64,000 bases of DNA, from assembly GCA_003952965.2 (NCBI GenBank), contig CM025853.1, positions 21,948,650-22,012,649 of the forward strand, in the 5' to 3' direction. The notes below the pieces were generated by a model. It ran no database searches. It saw only the letters and a list, made by a program, of their open reading frames with translations, and had not been told where the DNA came from. A program made the position numbers and the translations under genes. The stretch comes from Morella rubra (lineage: Eukaryota > Streptophyta > Magnoliopsida > Fagales > Myricaceae). This document shows, in pieces, positions 23,332-36,106 of this stretch; the first letter of the stretch is position 1; the number at the start of each line of letters is the position of its first letter.

Positions 23332-23421
23332 CAATCCGGCGAGTACCAAAGATCGTACGTCTTGTTATCTTTTCGTTTGGGTTCTTCTACGTTTTGGTTC
23401 TCGAGAGCTTTGGGTTTGATA

Positions 23422-23429
23422 TTCTTATA
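23422..23429 (-). promoter_or_regulatory. Candidate TATA box of the DIR1-like gene
   Basis: The complement reads TATAAGAA, about 91-98 nt upstream of the ATG at 23331. Position and sequence fit a plant TATA box; this is inference from spacing only. Confidence 0.45.
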
Positions 23430-25614
23430 GGGATCGTCAGAGGAAGGAATAGCAGTAACCCGTGAGCGTACATTGGCAGGGCTGCTACCGAATATTACTG
23501 TGGTGTCACGGGCACGGCATTTGTGGATGAGGGAAGTCTTCAATCGTTCGTGGACTATTGTATCATTACTCATGATGCGTGTGGGGCTAAAAGCTGTTAT
23601 CAGTTTCTCTCTCTCTCTCTCTCCCTCTTTCTTTTTTAAGGTAAAAAGAGCTCTTATTTGGTGGTGTAATTACACAGATATACGCATATGGTACTTGTGG
23701 GGTCTCTCAACAATTCTAGGACTTATCAAGGATCGAACCAACGAACTCATGATATGGCTGTGTCCTGTGGGGTCTCTCCAACAATAATAGAACTTATCAC
23801 GAATCGAACCCACAAGCTCAGGCGATGATTATGGTGATGTTTTCAACCATCTTCTTATTACCATTAGGATAAGTTGTTGACTCCCTGATTTTTGTTCGTT
23901 AAAGCACCGTGTAATTAATTTCTTCAAATAGCCTTGAAAAAAAGATTAATTTCTTCGATATATATGTCGCTTATTTTCATAAGCATTATTAATTGATAGC
24001 TTCATACTAAGGAATTGAGATCCCAGTTCAACCATGTTCAGATTTGGACCCCCAAAACTAAAAGTATATTGGCCCCACAAATATTACCATATTACAGTCC
24101 CCCCCCCCCCCCCCCAAAAAAAAAAAAAAAAAATGCCATACATCCTGAGTTCACCCAGGATACTCACAGTGGAGGGAGTCTGGACAGGCTCATTCAATAC
24201 CAATTGGGAGTTTCGAACATTCAAGGTGTTGGATACCAAAATCAAAACATTTTTTTTAAAAAAATAGATATATATTTTATGTAAAGAATGCTAATATTTA
24301 TATAGCATAGAGGTAGCTTAGATGACTTCATTCATGCAACAGTGAATAACGACCTCTCACAGCTGAACCATCTTAAATTTTTATCTCTTTCATTGTTCTC
24401 TCTCATGCTATCTTTTTTTTTTTTCCTGCAATCATCGTTAAATTTTCACTACTGCCGTGGTTGTTGCCACTGTCAATGTCCTTCGACACTATCTACCACA
24501 GAGTTTGTCCTTCTAAATGTCGTTTTTGCTCATGCAGTACACCATGTTAACCAAACTCAGCCAGCTGGACAACCAGCCATGTGCAAGCTGCAGCACGTGA
24601 AGCATCGCACACCAATACTTTCCTTACTGGTGTACGATTAATTTTATAAAGTAACTTAAATCACTTTTGTAAAGTAACTTAAATTTGTAATCTTTCGGTT
24701 GGAATTTAATTCCTTTCATCCTAATTATTTAATTCTTTCCATCGTAAACAGATTCGTTTTGTAACGTTACATGCAGAGAAATGACAAAACGTTTTAGTCA
24801 TCAAAAGCCAAAACTTTCACAGCAAATTACACTCTTGATCTCAGATTGGCATTTTGACAATTCACTATTGCCATTCTGGTGTCCCCTGTTTCGTGCACTC
24901 TCACGTGCTCAATTGTCTTTTTGCTCTTTTTCATGCCCCGCCATCCTTTAGGTGTCATGTGGACCTAGGCTGGGAGGTCGGCCTCCAAGTACTTAAATTA
25001 AGTATCAAGTTCAAATCACTTGGACGTGAGTTTGATATTATTCCAGACTTATCGTCCATGGTACTATGAGACCGGCTTTATGCACATCACGCAAAGGAGT
25101 TACCCTGAGTAGGACTAAGCCATCATGGTAACTCCCCCTAATGTTCTAGGCCTTTTTTGATCTTCTGTAAGGTGCCGCAATGAAGATTAGACATTTTTAA
25201 TGCCGGGTGGTACAGGCTTCAGGCCGAAATGCATATGCACCCTTGCATCAACTCCGTCCAAGTTTCAGCCCGTTCCAATCTATCTGAGTTGGATGACCCA
25301 CGGTTGATCCATTTATCCTCTGACTCACGCACCTACATTCGGTCTTGCCTAATTCGAATTTCCACCCATTTTGAGTCAATCCAATTCAGCCCGCGCTGAT
25401 CCGATTCGATCCAATTTTAGAAGGAAAAAAGATATATTTTTCAGCAAAAAATATAAATACAAAAAAAAAGGAGAAAAGATTGATTCAAGATTTCGTTTAT
25501 TATATGACCTTAAATTTCTGTTTATGATTAGTTTCTTTAATATATAAACAGATCAAGAGTAAAGTTTAAATTGTTCATGAATGGCTTATAAGTTTGAAGT
25601 CGAGTCCGAATTGT
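23430..25614. other. Intergenic DNA with low-complexity repeats
   Basis: I see no gene here. There is a CT microsatellite at about 23607-23625, a 70-bp tandem duplication at 23697-23834, and a junction of 17 C followed by 18 A at 24099-24133. Short open frames spanning the C/A run are artefacts of low complexity. The stretch 25200-25420 is richer in C and has phrases of repeated CCAATTC/CCGATTC, possibly an old repeat. Confidence 0.5.
23697..23834. repeat. 70-bp tandem duplication with a tRNA-like B box
   Basis: Two adjacent copies start at 23697 and 23767. Both contain GTGGGGTCTCTC, AACAAT, ACTTATCA and GAATCGAACC or GGATCGAACC. On the complement, GGTTCGATTC resembles a polymerase III B box, so this could be the end of a SINE duplicated in place. 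No A box is clear. Confidence 0.5.
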
Positions 25615-28600
25615 CACTACAAGAATATTGACCTTACGTGTCAAATTCTTGGGTGTCAAAAACTATTTTGACACTAAACAACGGTTTTCTGACAACAAAA
25701 TCTATATAGTCACACAACATGTTCGAGGAGGTTAAAAAACGTCTGAACGACATAAAAAACAGTTCAAACGTTTTTTTTCAAGTGACGAAAGCCAAAACAT
25801 CACAGATCTGTGACAACAAATTTTCGTCGTAAAAGATAACAACAATGTCCCTACGGTTAAAAACGCATCCGCACATTCTTTGGGTGACAAAATGCCTCGT
25901 CACCCATCTATGACGAAACCCAAATAGTCACAAAAGCTTAAAAAACGTCCGAACATACCTGCAATAGTCATCCAAAAGCTGGTGCCAAAAGAAATGCGTA
26001 ATAGCTGTTATAGTTCGAACGCCCAATAAACGTACGAACACGTTTTCAGTGACAAAGGCGTTTGTCACCATTTTGCGACGCATCCCAAATTGTCACTAAA
26101 TACTGAAACCGTTGGAACGTCCCTGCAACAGCCGTCTGAACTGTCTGCACAATCCTCACATGTTGGACACGTGTATACCTACAATTGTCGTGCGAAAAAG
26201 TTATTCCCGTCTGCACGTCATACTGTATGTCCGCATATATTTGCTTATTTTCTAAACGAATGGTAGACCTCCATGTTGCTTGGTGCGGTGCAAAGAACGT
26301 CTGCACTTCATACAACCGTCCAAACAATGAGTGATTTCAGGCAATTTCGCAACTATTCGAGTCATGGCATTTAATTCACATCCCATCAGCGTTTAGACAT
26401 GTCACATAGGCATGCAAACGGTATCAACGGTTTTTAAATTAGAAGAGAAACCATTAGAACTCATTTTTCCGACGCACCGCACCCTATTTCTCTCTGTTTC
26501 TCTCCGAAGATTCAACATTTTACCACACAAATTCTCCACTTTACGTCCTATTTGCTTCACTACTTTTTATTAAGGTACATTGCAATTTTTATTTATATTT
26601 TCGGTGAAAAATGTTATTTTTATACGTTATTTATGTAGAAATTTTGAAATCAAATTTTAGCCATGAAATCTTATTAAACATATTGTTTTTGTGTTTATAT
26701 GGATTGCTTAGGATTGTAAGATTATTTAGACTATAATGTGGTTAAATTTGGCGTTGTTTTGGGGATGGTTGTGAGGTGGGAAGGAGATCAGCCATGGTAG
26801 AGTCAACTCGTTCATCTTTTCCGATCCGTCTGAACATTTTTGAGCCCTTGGACGGTTACTATTCAATTTTTTATTATTTTTATATCGTCTGGACATTTTG
26901 TTAGAGCGCAAGATCGCAGCGGAAAAGATCGTTGAATCAAAGCAGCCCAAGCGTTCTGCCTCATTCAGATCCATGCACACAGTTTGAGAGAGTTTAGAGA
27001 GAGAGATTTTCTAGAGAGAGAGAGAGTCTCACGTTAAAATGAACTCACTACTCTCAAAATGAACTTCTAAACTATTTATAATGACTGGCTCAACACTCAA
27101 CTGTGCTTATGTGTGGATCTTTAGGAACCTCAAATCTCGACCTTAGGATCGTCATAAAAAACTTTTTTTCGTTAAACCCCTTTATATTTTGTAATCCAAA
27201 TTTATAGGCTTCTACAAATTGTGAACGTGTCTATTAACATATCACAATTGAGCCCCGATATAATGAGATTGTTTTGTGAAATTCCTTTGCTAAGTATTAT
27301 ACACTTATTTATCCTTCCACCATAATATATTCCACATGAGCTAATAGGATCAGAATAATATCACCGATAAAGTCCTTAACTTATATAATTCTTAATTCTC
27401 TGTCTGTACCTAGTTGGACACCCCCAAAATATTTTAAAAATAAAAAAAATTCGTGTAGGTGTTTAAAGAAGTGTTGAAATTCAAAATATTAAGGTTATCT
27501 CTCTAAAATATTTCTAAGTGTACTTGAACACCATTACACAAAGTTAATAGATTAATTTTTCATATTGTAGGTGTTTAAAGAAGTGTTGGAATGGATTGGA
27601 TATTTTCAAGATGCTGATTTTTCTCTCTAGCACTGAATGTGTCGACACATTGCACTGTCACCCGAGACAACATTTCCAGACTAAGTTTTAATGTGTCAAC
27701 ACATGCAGGCTATGTGTCGATACATGCTGTGATTTTTCAGAAAAGCTAGAACGATGCCAGCTTATTTAAATGCTCCAAAAAGACATGGATACCCTTCCAA
27801 CGGTACTTTTGAGGGTTTTGAAGACCTTTGAAGTTAGAGGGGCTATAAATAGAAGAAGATAGAGAGATAAAGACAATACACTTGTAATTATTCTTGCCCT
27901 AACTTCTAAAGAGAGAAAATGATTTAAAGAAGAGAAAAGAACACACCTACCCAAGAAAACTTCTGCTCTCATCTACCAAACTTTAGTTTTCCTTTGAGAA
28001 TCTTGTCTTCTTGCACACTATTGAGCTTTTCAATTGCTGATTTGGCTCAGAGAGCCTTTCTTTATCATTTCTTTGTACCCATCTTTTGTAAATCAATTGA
28101 GTGTTGGGTAAATACTTGATCCTACTTGTGTGGGTAGAAGAAATCCCTTGAGTTTTGAGATTGTGAAGAGAGTTGAAGCGTGAGCTCGAAAAACATTTTC
28201 CAAAAGATTCCTTAGCACCCAGGAAGCTAAGGTGCATTTGCTATTTGGAGAATTGTAAAGGAAGCCTAAGGAAGTTAATAGCCTTGGGAGTGGACGTAAG
28301 GCAAGTGTTGGCCAAACCACCTAAAATTGCGGTGTCGTTTCTCTAACTCTATCTCTCTTATTATTCGTTCCATATCCATATTTGTGGTGTTTCATGTTTT
28401 ATTGTTCTTCATATTAAATAACACTTAGTATATTCAGATTTGCATTTTTATTCGTAGAAAAAATGTATTTTTCATATCTGCATTTTTATCAAAAAAGGGA
28501 TAAGATTTTGTTAAACTCAATTCACCTCTCCTCTTGGGTTGATATTTGGACTCACAGATAGTAGCACGGGAAAATTTTATAAGTTATATAAAGTTGTATT

Positions 28601-29938
28601 ATGCATTATTAAATTTTAATATTTAATCTATTAACTTGACTTTTTTCTCCTTAACTTGTGGGAAAAGATAGAGATGCTATAGTTCTATAGTTAGAGCATG
28701 TGTCGGAGGGAAGGTCATTTACAGAAGTACAGATTTTCACAGACATCTTGGGGACGAAAGCGGGCTACATGCGTGGTTTAGGACAATCAATGCGGCACAT
28801 TGGACTGACTTCTTCAATGTCGTTCGTTGATCTGGTTCGGAGATTGGAGGAGGCTAGAGAAGAGATAGAGGCGATGAGGGCTAGATAGATAGAATATGAG
28901 GAACTTCTAGTCAAGTGGTTAGAAATGGAGCAAACGATGCGAGAGCATTAGCAGATGATGGAGGACAAGCAACGGAAGTAAAAAGAATAGCAAAAATGGA
29001 AGATGCAACTAATGAAACAAGAAATGTGTGAGCAGATAATGGAGAACATCAAACAGCTGATGACATCCCGTATGACACCCAAACGGAGATTTTGATAGAT
29101 TATTTATTTAAGACTTGATTTTTATTATGAAATTTATTTAAGATTATGATTGTTAACTATTTTTTAGAGAAAATTATTAATTATATTTTATAATTAATAT
29201 AATTTCATCACATCACGTGTAATTTAGATTTAAATGCATAATTTAAATAATAACGTCCGGACGACATAATAACCGTGCGTTAAATACATACTATAATATA
29301 AATATAATAATGTTCGGATGACATAATAACAGTGCGCTAAATGCATAATTTAAATAAACGTTATAATAACATCTGGACATACTAAATAAACGTTTGGACG
29401 GTTAGTTCCAAAAACCCTTCCAATGTTTATTGCCATCCACATGCCCTTTTTTAATGATTTTCCGCACATTAACACATTATATTTGTTGGCATTTTTCTTT
29501 TTATCTGAAAATAGTGACCATGTGCGAACTGTTGGACAAGTGGTCGGATGTTACATTTTGTGACAGTTATTTTTTCGTCACAAATATAAAATACATTGGA
29601 ACGGTTTGCGTGGACCCTGTGTACGTGTTTCAGTGACGAATTAGATTTTCATCACGCAACATAAAGCGCACGAACATGTTATCCAAACGGACAAAAACAA
29701 CCCTGCGTGATGATTACACATACGTCACGCCAATTGAAAACCGTCCGGACCTTTACGTTGATCATTCAAACAGTTTTTCCTGACAAAACTGGCAAGTTGT
29801 CACTCAACATATTGCTTGACACGCTTAGAGTGACAAAACGCCTGTCAAAAGTATTTTAATACATAAACGTTTTGCTGACAAGTTTATTGCTTTTGGTAAC
29901 AAATTGTTTTGACACCCAAGACCATTTTTCTTGTAGTG
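25615..29938. mobile_element. CACTA (En/Spm-type) transposon, 4.3 kb, degenerate
   Basis: The left end is CACTACAAGAATATTGACC. The right end on the complement is CACTACAAGAAAAATGGTC. Both are flanked by TGT (25612-25614 and 29939-29941), the 3-bp target of CACTA elements. Subterminal regions at both ends are full of short repeats (GTGTCAAA, TTTTGACA, CGTCCGAAC, GTCCGGAC). The interior holds a decayed transposase tail (28691-29095). It also contains foreign-looking segments: 26899-27150, beginning TTAGAGCGCAAGATCGCAGC, and 27584-28556 with TATAAATAG at about 27843. These may be older insertions or parts of LTRs. It cannot encode a functional transposase. Confidence 0.85.
28691..29095 (+). pseudogene. 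Decayed CACTA transposase C-terminal coiled-coil tail
   Basis: The frame reads FTEVQIFTDILGTKAGYMRG and LGQSMRH, matching the block seen near the end of plant En/Spm-class transposase proteins (IF...LG...GYxRGLG). It continues as a heptad-rich coiled coil (LVRRLEEAREEIEAMRAR). Continuing in the same frame, stops interrupt the tail at about 28886 and at several later codons, but coding similarity persists to about 29090 (EEQ/MEN-rich). Persistence of the frame despite stops indicates a pseudogene decaying by point mutation. Confidence 0.7.
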
Positions 29939-29941
29939 TGT

Positions 29942-31863
29942 TAATCATAAATCACTTGGCTCGTTTGTAGTTTATTATCAATAGGCCAGCCTCCAATCCT
30001 GAGGCATTGCGGATTTGGAACTCATTTGAAGCCAAGTCGCGTAAGACCTACGTTTCCATTGATCCATACTTATCTACCCAGATCATGATATCACCTTTCA
30101 GTTCGGTGATTTGGAGGGAAAATGGCAAAAGTGGAATTTTGGTGATTTGGGGGTGATTTCGTGCTAGGGCATCTCGACACTTTTTTTTGTGAGTTGGTTG
30201 TCCATGTGTGAAAAATTTGTCACCTTACTTTGTCTAGGTGTCTAAAAAATGACATGTCAGCCAATTTTGTTAGGGTATTAACATATGCGTGAATAGAGGG
30301 ACCTGCATCGTTTTAGTGACCACATGAACTAAATTGTTGAAGTTAAAACCATATAGACCAATTTGTAACAAAGTGAAACCACAGGGACTGTTTGAGTAAT
30401 TTTTCCTATTTTTTTACCAACTCCCATAAAATTCTTTTTTTTTCCCTATTAAAATCTAATAAAATTTTAATTCATCTCAATTTTTCCAACATTCTAAAAT
30501 TTTGATTTTCAAACACTACCAGTCTGCCACAGCACCCTTTTTGCGGCTTTTTCCATCAGCAGAAAAATTTGCTTTAACCGTTTTTCCATCTTGATCAGGT
30601 CGATCTGCACCTATTCCAGTTTTTGTTTTCTTTTTTCTCATCTTTCTGGCAGTCTCTGTTCACAATGGAGATGTCCTGTGACAACAGTGACTTGTTCTTG
30701 CCAAATAACACCAATAGAATAGAGGGACGAAGCCAGAAATATTTTCTATGAGGAATAAAACATTCTGTTTACAGACTGAAAATGACAAACAAAAATGCAG
30801 GTGAAGTGGAGTTTCGATGATGGAGGAAAATGACTAACGAAAATGGAAGTGAAGCGGAGGTTCCGTAATTTGGGGGGAATGGCAAAAGTGACATGTAAGC
30901 CAATTTTGTTAGGTATTAACGAATGTGTAGACTAAAGGACCTCGTCTTGGCGACCACGTGGAATAAATTGTTGAAATTAAAACCATGTAGATCAATTTGT
31001 TAGAAAGTTTTTTTAAAAAAATAAAAAGGAATTTTTATGTTTATTATCGTATAAAAAGATAATTTGATAAGAGATATATTATTTTATAGTTATTTTTTTA
31101 TTATTTTTAATTAAATTTTTAGAATGATAAAAATTTTAATTTGAAAACATGCCTTTGACATTGAGAGGAGGGAGACTAGTATTTTCCCAAAACTTTATAT
31201 AACCTTTCCTTTACTTTCCGTGAGGGTCTCTCTTGCTCTGTGAACACAAAGATCGAGTCTTGGGGATCCAGGGTTGCTCGATGAAATATGCCAATATCTT
31301 CTATCCATTCTATAGCTTGCTGTATTTTTTTATGGAAGTTATATCCTCCTCTGTCCATGCTCTAATACTTGTACATACTCTCTGTAAGGATCGTCTGGTT
31401 CAAGCCACCTCATAGGTCGCCCCTCAGGATAAGAGATTCAATATTAAGTGCGTTATTTCATATCTTCAAGAGGTTGATCTAGTGTTTAATGTTCAAAGGC
31501 TCGAACCTTAATGGTATACTCTCTCTTGATCTCAATTCTCTCAAACTACTAACTCTTTTAAGCCATCTCTATAATTCTCAAACTTCATAAGTGGTACTAA
31601 CTCTTTTAAGCCATCTCTTTAACTTTGGTCTCGTAATTGTTCTATTTATGTAACTCAAAATTAATCGAGACATAGAAAGGTGCACATAGACTGAGAGACA
31701 CCCGGTTACCAAAAAAAAACATTCTATTATTTCGAGCACACGAATATAATAAACTGAAAAAAAATTGGGCTTTTCTTAATTCTCTGCTTAATTAATGTAT
31801 TAACCCACTACAAGAGAGTAAAAAAACCAATCTGATTCCAGGTTGCTGAAACCCAGCGGATCG
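29942..31863. other. Intergenic DNA with a diverged direct repeat
   Basis: I see no gene here. A block of about 130 bp at 30240-30370 (AATGACATGTCAGCCAATTT, AAATTGTTGAAGTTAAAACC) recurs in direct orientation at about 30870-31000. Such GACATGT...TTGTTGAA(A/G)TTAAAACCAT blocks look like a dispersed plant repeat. The 3' end of the glycosyltransferase transcript must lie near 31700-31863. Confidence 0.5.
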
Positions 31864-33369
31864 TCATTTCTCCTGTCTCTTGCAGAGAATGTTTCTAATA
31901 AAGTCGTCCACTGCCTTCATGGAAGACCCCTTCTCTTCTCTCTCGTCTCTTATTGCAGATCTTATATGCATTTTGACCTCAGCCGCCCTCTTCCTCATCT
32001 CCTCGCCTTTGCCTGCCTTGTCCAGAACCAATTCTATGACTCTCTTCACCTCCTTTCCTTCGATCATTCCTTCAATGCCTCTCGTCAACTCCACACTCAC
32101 ACCCATCTCCTCCATCAACATCTTTGAATTGTACGCCTGCTCGGCCGCCATAGGCCACCCTATAATGGGCACGCCCTGGCTTAAGCTCTCCAGCACCGAG
32201 TTCCATCCGCAATGGCTCAGAAAACCTCCGGTCGATTTGTGCGACAGAATGTCCAATTGGGGTGCCCAGTTGCGCACCAATAAGCCTCGTTTGCTTTCCC
32301 TCATTCGTTCTTCAAATCCGTCTGGCAACCACTCCTCTCTGAATTCACCCTTCATGTCGAAGCCAAAAGGTGGCCTTATGACCCAGATGAATGATTTTCC
32401 GCTGTTCTCCAAGCCAATAGCTAATTCCATCATTTGGGACTCGCCTATAGTGTTCTGAGAACCAAAAGAGATGTAGATCACCGAATCAGGGCTTTGCAAA
32501 TCAAGCCACTCGAGGCATCTTCCCGGAGCCAGTCCAGGTTCTTTCCCAGCATGTTGTCTGGAAATACTTGAACGTGAGGAGGACGAGTCCTTCAGAACCT
32601 CTAGAGGAAGAAGAGGACCAATAGTCCAAACAGGAAGTCTCAGGTATTTTCGGAGAAGATCCAGACCCAACGGTTCAATTTCCTCGACCGAGTTACACAA
32701 ACACCCATAAGACTCCAAACAATGTGAAATCTGCCGCTGCATAAATCTGGACCACATGTCCGTACCATCCGCATCTCTTAGATATCGATGCATTTGAGAG
32801 CGATGAAAACGGATATTTTCAGGAAAACCAGGTAGCGTGAACTCGTCAGAATCTGTAGAACGATGTGGGAGGTTCAGCCACAAGGAGGAGAAGGCCAAGG
32901 TGCCGTAGGCACCACCAGTGGTGAATGTGATATTCACGGTGCCCACACTCTTTGCCACGTCAACAGCCCACCCAAAAAATACGTCGGAAATTATACAAAG
33001 CGGTGGTCGACCTTCTCGGTCCATGATATCTTGGACAAGGCGCAAGAGAGGATCTTTGAGACTCGTCGATGCATGAAAGAGGTTTATCATTTTGTTCAGA
33101 GGCAAGTTCTCGGTGTTCTCAGTGTTGGGTGGTAAGTCGTGGGCAGAGCTGCAGAAAGGGAGCTCCGCAAAGCGGATGTTTGAATTGGGTGGGGAACTAG
33201 AGTCGGTAGAAAGGGCGGAACGCAGGTATTGGATGTTCAGCGAGGTGTTGGCAATGGTGATAGTGAAGCCAGTACTTCTTTGTTGGATCTGCCTTGCCAG
33301 TGCTAGGAATGGTATGAGATGGCCATGAGCCATGTATGGTAGCATCACAATATGCTCTTGAGAGCCCAT
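31864..33369 (-). CDS. UGT92A1: UDP-glycosyltransferase, UGT92A1-like
   Basis: Family 1 glycosyltransferase that moves sugar from a UDP-sugar to a small acceptor, probably in the cytosol; the acceptor is unknown. The 501-residue single-exon protein has the usual family length. N-terminal half: GHLIP with the presumed catalytic His17, and Asp129 in IISDVFFGW as its presumed partner. C-terminal half: the 44-residue PSPG box at 368-411, starting WAPQLDILSH, containing HCGWNS (387-391 region) and ending EQ, which favours UDP-glucose. The opening QEHIVMLPYMAHGHLIPFLA is typical of the UGT92A group. The frame extends 33 codons further upstream, but that stretch contains the TATA box, so the ATG at 33369 is chosen. 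No internal damage is seen. UGT92 membership is by recalled similarity. Confidence 0.92.
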   Translation of the reverse strand: MGSQEHIVMLPYMAHGHLIPFLALARQIQQRSTGFTITIANTSLNIQYLRSALSTDSSSPPNSNIRFAELPFCSSAHDLPPNTENTENLPLNKMINLFHASTSLKDPLLRLVQDIMDREGRPPLCIISDVFFGWAVDVAKSVGTVNITFTTGGAYGTLAFSSLWLNLPHRSTDSDEFTLPGFPENIRFHRSQMHRYLRDADGTDMWSRFMQRQISHCLESYGCLCNSVEEIEPLGLDLLRKYLRLPVWTIGPLLPLEVLKDSSSSRSSISRQHAGKEPGLAPGRCLEWLDLQSPDSVIYISFGSQNTIGESQMMELAIGLENSGKSFIWVIRPPFGFDMKGEFREEWLPDGFEERMRESKRGLLVRNWAPQLDILSHKSTGGFLSHCGWNSVLESLSQGVPIIGWPMAAEQAYNSKMLMEEMGVSVELTRGIEGMIEGKEVKRVIELVLDKAGKGEEMRKRAAEVKMHIRSAIRDEREEKGSSMKAVDDFIRNILCKRQEK

Positions 33370-33445
33370 TCTTCTTCTCTGTGAGTTGGCTGCAAGTGGA
33401 GAGAAATATGTTCTCGCTTGTCGGTGGGGATGAGGAGCGAGGTGG

Positions 33446-33451
33446 TTTATA
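33446..33451 (-). promoter_or_regulatory. TATA box of the UGT92A1-like gene
   Basis: The complement reads TTTATAAACC. It lies about 77-82 nt upstream of the chosen ATG, leaving a 5' leader of roughly 50 nt. It also explains why the in-frame upstream extension is unlikely to be translated. Confidence 0.55.
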
Positions 33452-33469
33452 AAGAGAGGAATCTGCAAG

Positions 33470-36106
33470 GCCTTTTTTTGGAAACGCTACACGGGATTAG
33501 GCAATAGGGTCAGCTTTTTGCTACTCTGCCTTGTGAGTTGTTTGATCTTTAAATGAAAAGCCAACTACGTGGAGTGTGGGAAATCACTAGCATGAACTTT
33601 AAAGCTGATGGTCGATGCTGCCTTTGGAATTTGGATTGCCAGTTGCACATTCCCGAGGCAAATGATGATACAACCAAGTTGATGTTTAGCAAAAGCTGCT
33701 TCACAGTGAAGCAGCAGAGGGGGGCCTGCGTGAATTTATAGGCTAGAGAAAGACCAAAAAAACAGCTTTTACTTTGCGAAGAGAAAAAATGGAATGCAAA
33801 GTTGGTTTTTACTTTGTCTGGCAACTCGATCAGAGCAAACCTCGAAAATGACGAACAGCAAAGACTGTGGATTGCAGTGACAGTAACGAGGCTGCAGGAT
33901 GGTGGGTGAGATAATAAACAGCTTGAGGCCGACGTGCATAATTGTCGTGTTTACTTCCTCTCAAAGTGGGCGTTCGTTTTTTAAAATTTCGAAGAATATT
34001 TTAAAAATTATAATAATCTTTATTTTATTGTGATATATCAAAATTTGTAAAAAGTAGACTGAATGTACGTAAAAATTAAAAATTTTAAAATTTATTTATT
34101 TTGTTAAAAATTTTCATAATTCAAAAATTTTGAAAAAAAGAATACCATTTTTATAAGAAATTCTCATCCATGTCATTAGACATAGGCTAGGAGGGGGGCA
34201 TTCCAAACCCTAAAATTTGGAGAAATTTTAATTTAATCCTTATTTTTTTTGAAAATTTTATATTGACTCACAAAATTATATTATTATACTTTGACCCCTA
34301 AAAACCTAATTTCCAGCTTCGCCCTTGGATATCATCCAATGCAGTGTGCAACTTCAAACATTTGTTCGTCCAAGAGTATTTAATTACGTGCAAGGATCTT
34401 CCTAGTTATGGTATATATCATTTTTATTTGGAATCTTTCTTTACCGAAGCATTCCAGATTGGCAGTCAACCTTAAAGTCTTTTGTGGTACGGTGCTGTGA
34501 ATTTGTTCATTGCTGCTACGTATGGGTGTGTATCTCTCGTTAAAATTAAAAAACAATTCGAATTTTTGGTGTCACCGTTACAGCAAAGTTGCATTTACCT
34601 CCCATGTGTGGTTTAGAGGTTGCATGACCCGAAATTTGTGTGGCATTAAATCAAACTCAAGCGAATACTGTATCGAATCTGTCCGAGTTCAGTGTGCGTA
34701 AATAAGTACTCAAATTTTCTTAGTTACCTAAAAAAAAGAAAATTTAAAACAAAAAACATGAGAAATTATATTTTACATTCTCTAACTATGCGCTTTTTAC
34801 AATTTATACCTTAAACTATGGAAATTGATAAATTGCACCACAAATTATCAATAAGTTTATATTTTGTACCTTGTGTTAAAATCTCACTGTTAAAGTGAAT
34901 GAAAAATGTGTTATGTGGCACAATATTAACGATGGAATTTAAACATGAGGGCAAAGCGATGCAGTGTGTCGAGTTCGGTAGTTCCCAAAAGAAAGAATCT
35001 ATGTAAAAGGTCGAACAAAAGTGGGCTTGGGCGACAGAATTAGTCCGTTAGATGGACTTAAAGCTAAACAATTGATTTAGTGCACAAAATAGTCACGTTT
35101 CATGGTGCCGAAAGTGGGCTTGGGCAAGAGAATTAATCTCCTTGATGTGGACCGAACACTAAAACTAGGGCATAATTCAGGCAGGCCAGGCTGGAAGTTG
35201 TGCCCAAGTACTAGGGGGCCTTCCGAAGCCTGTCTAGTACTAGAACAGTTTGACCACGCAGATTCGCAGAATAAAAAAACAAAGAAAAAGAGCCCCAAAA
35301 CTGAAGCGATGTATAACATTGAAACACTTGGACCAGAAAACAAAAGGAAAGTGGCCCAAATGAATAATATGCTTTATATATATATATATTTTGCACTAGT
35401 GAATATGTTTAATTATTGCTTAATTATGTTTTATTAGTTAAAAAGATCTTCCTCCAATCTAATCTACTTGAAAGCCCCATTCTCTTTAGTAGCATGAGTT
35501 ATTCTCTTTATTTTAGGCTTGGAATTTGGAATTTCTTCATTTGAGGTTTCAAGTTGGAAATTTTTCAGTTGTATGGGATGGAGAGACTGTACAAGTCTGG
35601 AGATTAGTCGGAACAAAGCTCTGAATACCCTCATCATCCAAAAAGAAAACGTTCGTACATATCGTATGGTGCATTCATGATCAGTGAGTTTTCGTATGCA
35701 TTTGATCAGTGATTGATCAGTTCTATTGATAGTTTTTGAACTGCTTCAATTTCTGCTTCTTCTTTCAAGTATTTGTACGACATTTATATTTTGTCATTTA
35801 AAACAGATCTGTTTCAATTTTGTCATTTTAAAAAACTATTTTCTTTATCATTTTATTGGCACTTGTACGTCAGATTGGCTTTAATATTAATTGCTCCAAT
35901 TATTAGCTTCAACATATAGCAAGCTGCCAAGCTATGGTAATCGGTTTCTTTATGCGGATCCTCAAAGAGAAGATTGACGACTGATCAGAAGGCAATTTCT
36001 GTCATTGATTTCACAGGGCAAAGGAATTCTGTCGTTTGCATGTATATATATTCTTCTTGTAACCTGCGTGTAGAAGGGAAAGCATATTTGTACATAAATA
36101 TACATG
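33470..36106. other. Intergenic DNA
   Basis: I see no gene here. The stretch 33970-34170 is AT-rich and has partly self-complementary TTTTAAAATTT / AAATTTTGAAAA phrases, possibly a decayed MITE, but no target duplication could be fixed. A (TA)n run lies near 35378-35389. Confidence 0.5.

Noticed and set aside
24015-24284. Open frames with poly-Pro and poly-Lys
   Set aside because: Created by the C17-A18 junction.
27584-28556. Possible solo LTR (TG start, TATAAATAG, end near ACTCACA)
   Set aside because: No matching 5-bp target duplication (AGAAG versus GATAG) and no primer-binding or internal sequence; left as a suspicion inside the CACTA.
31880-32458. 192-codon plus-strand open frame
   Set aside because: Antisense shadow of the UGT coding sequence.
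33370-33468. 33-codon in-frame N-terminal extension of the UGT gene
   Set aside because: It contains the likely TATA box and has no transit-peptide or family similarity; family proteins begin at the MGSQEH-type start.
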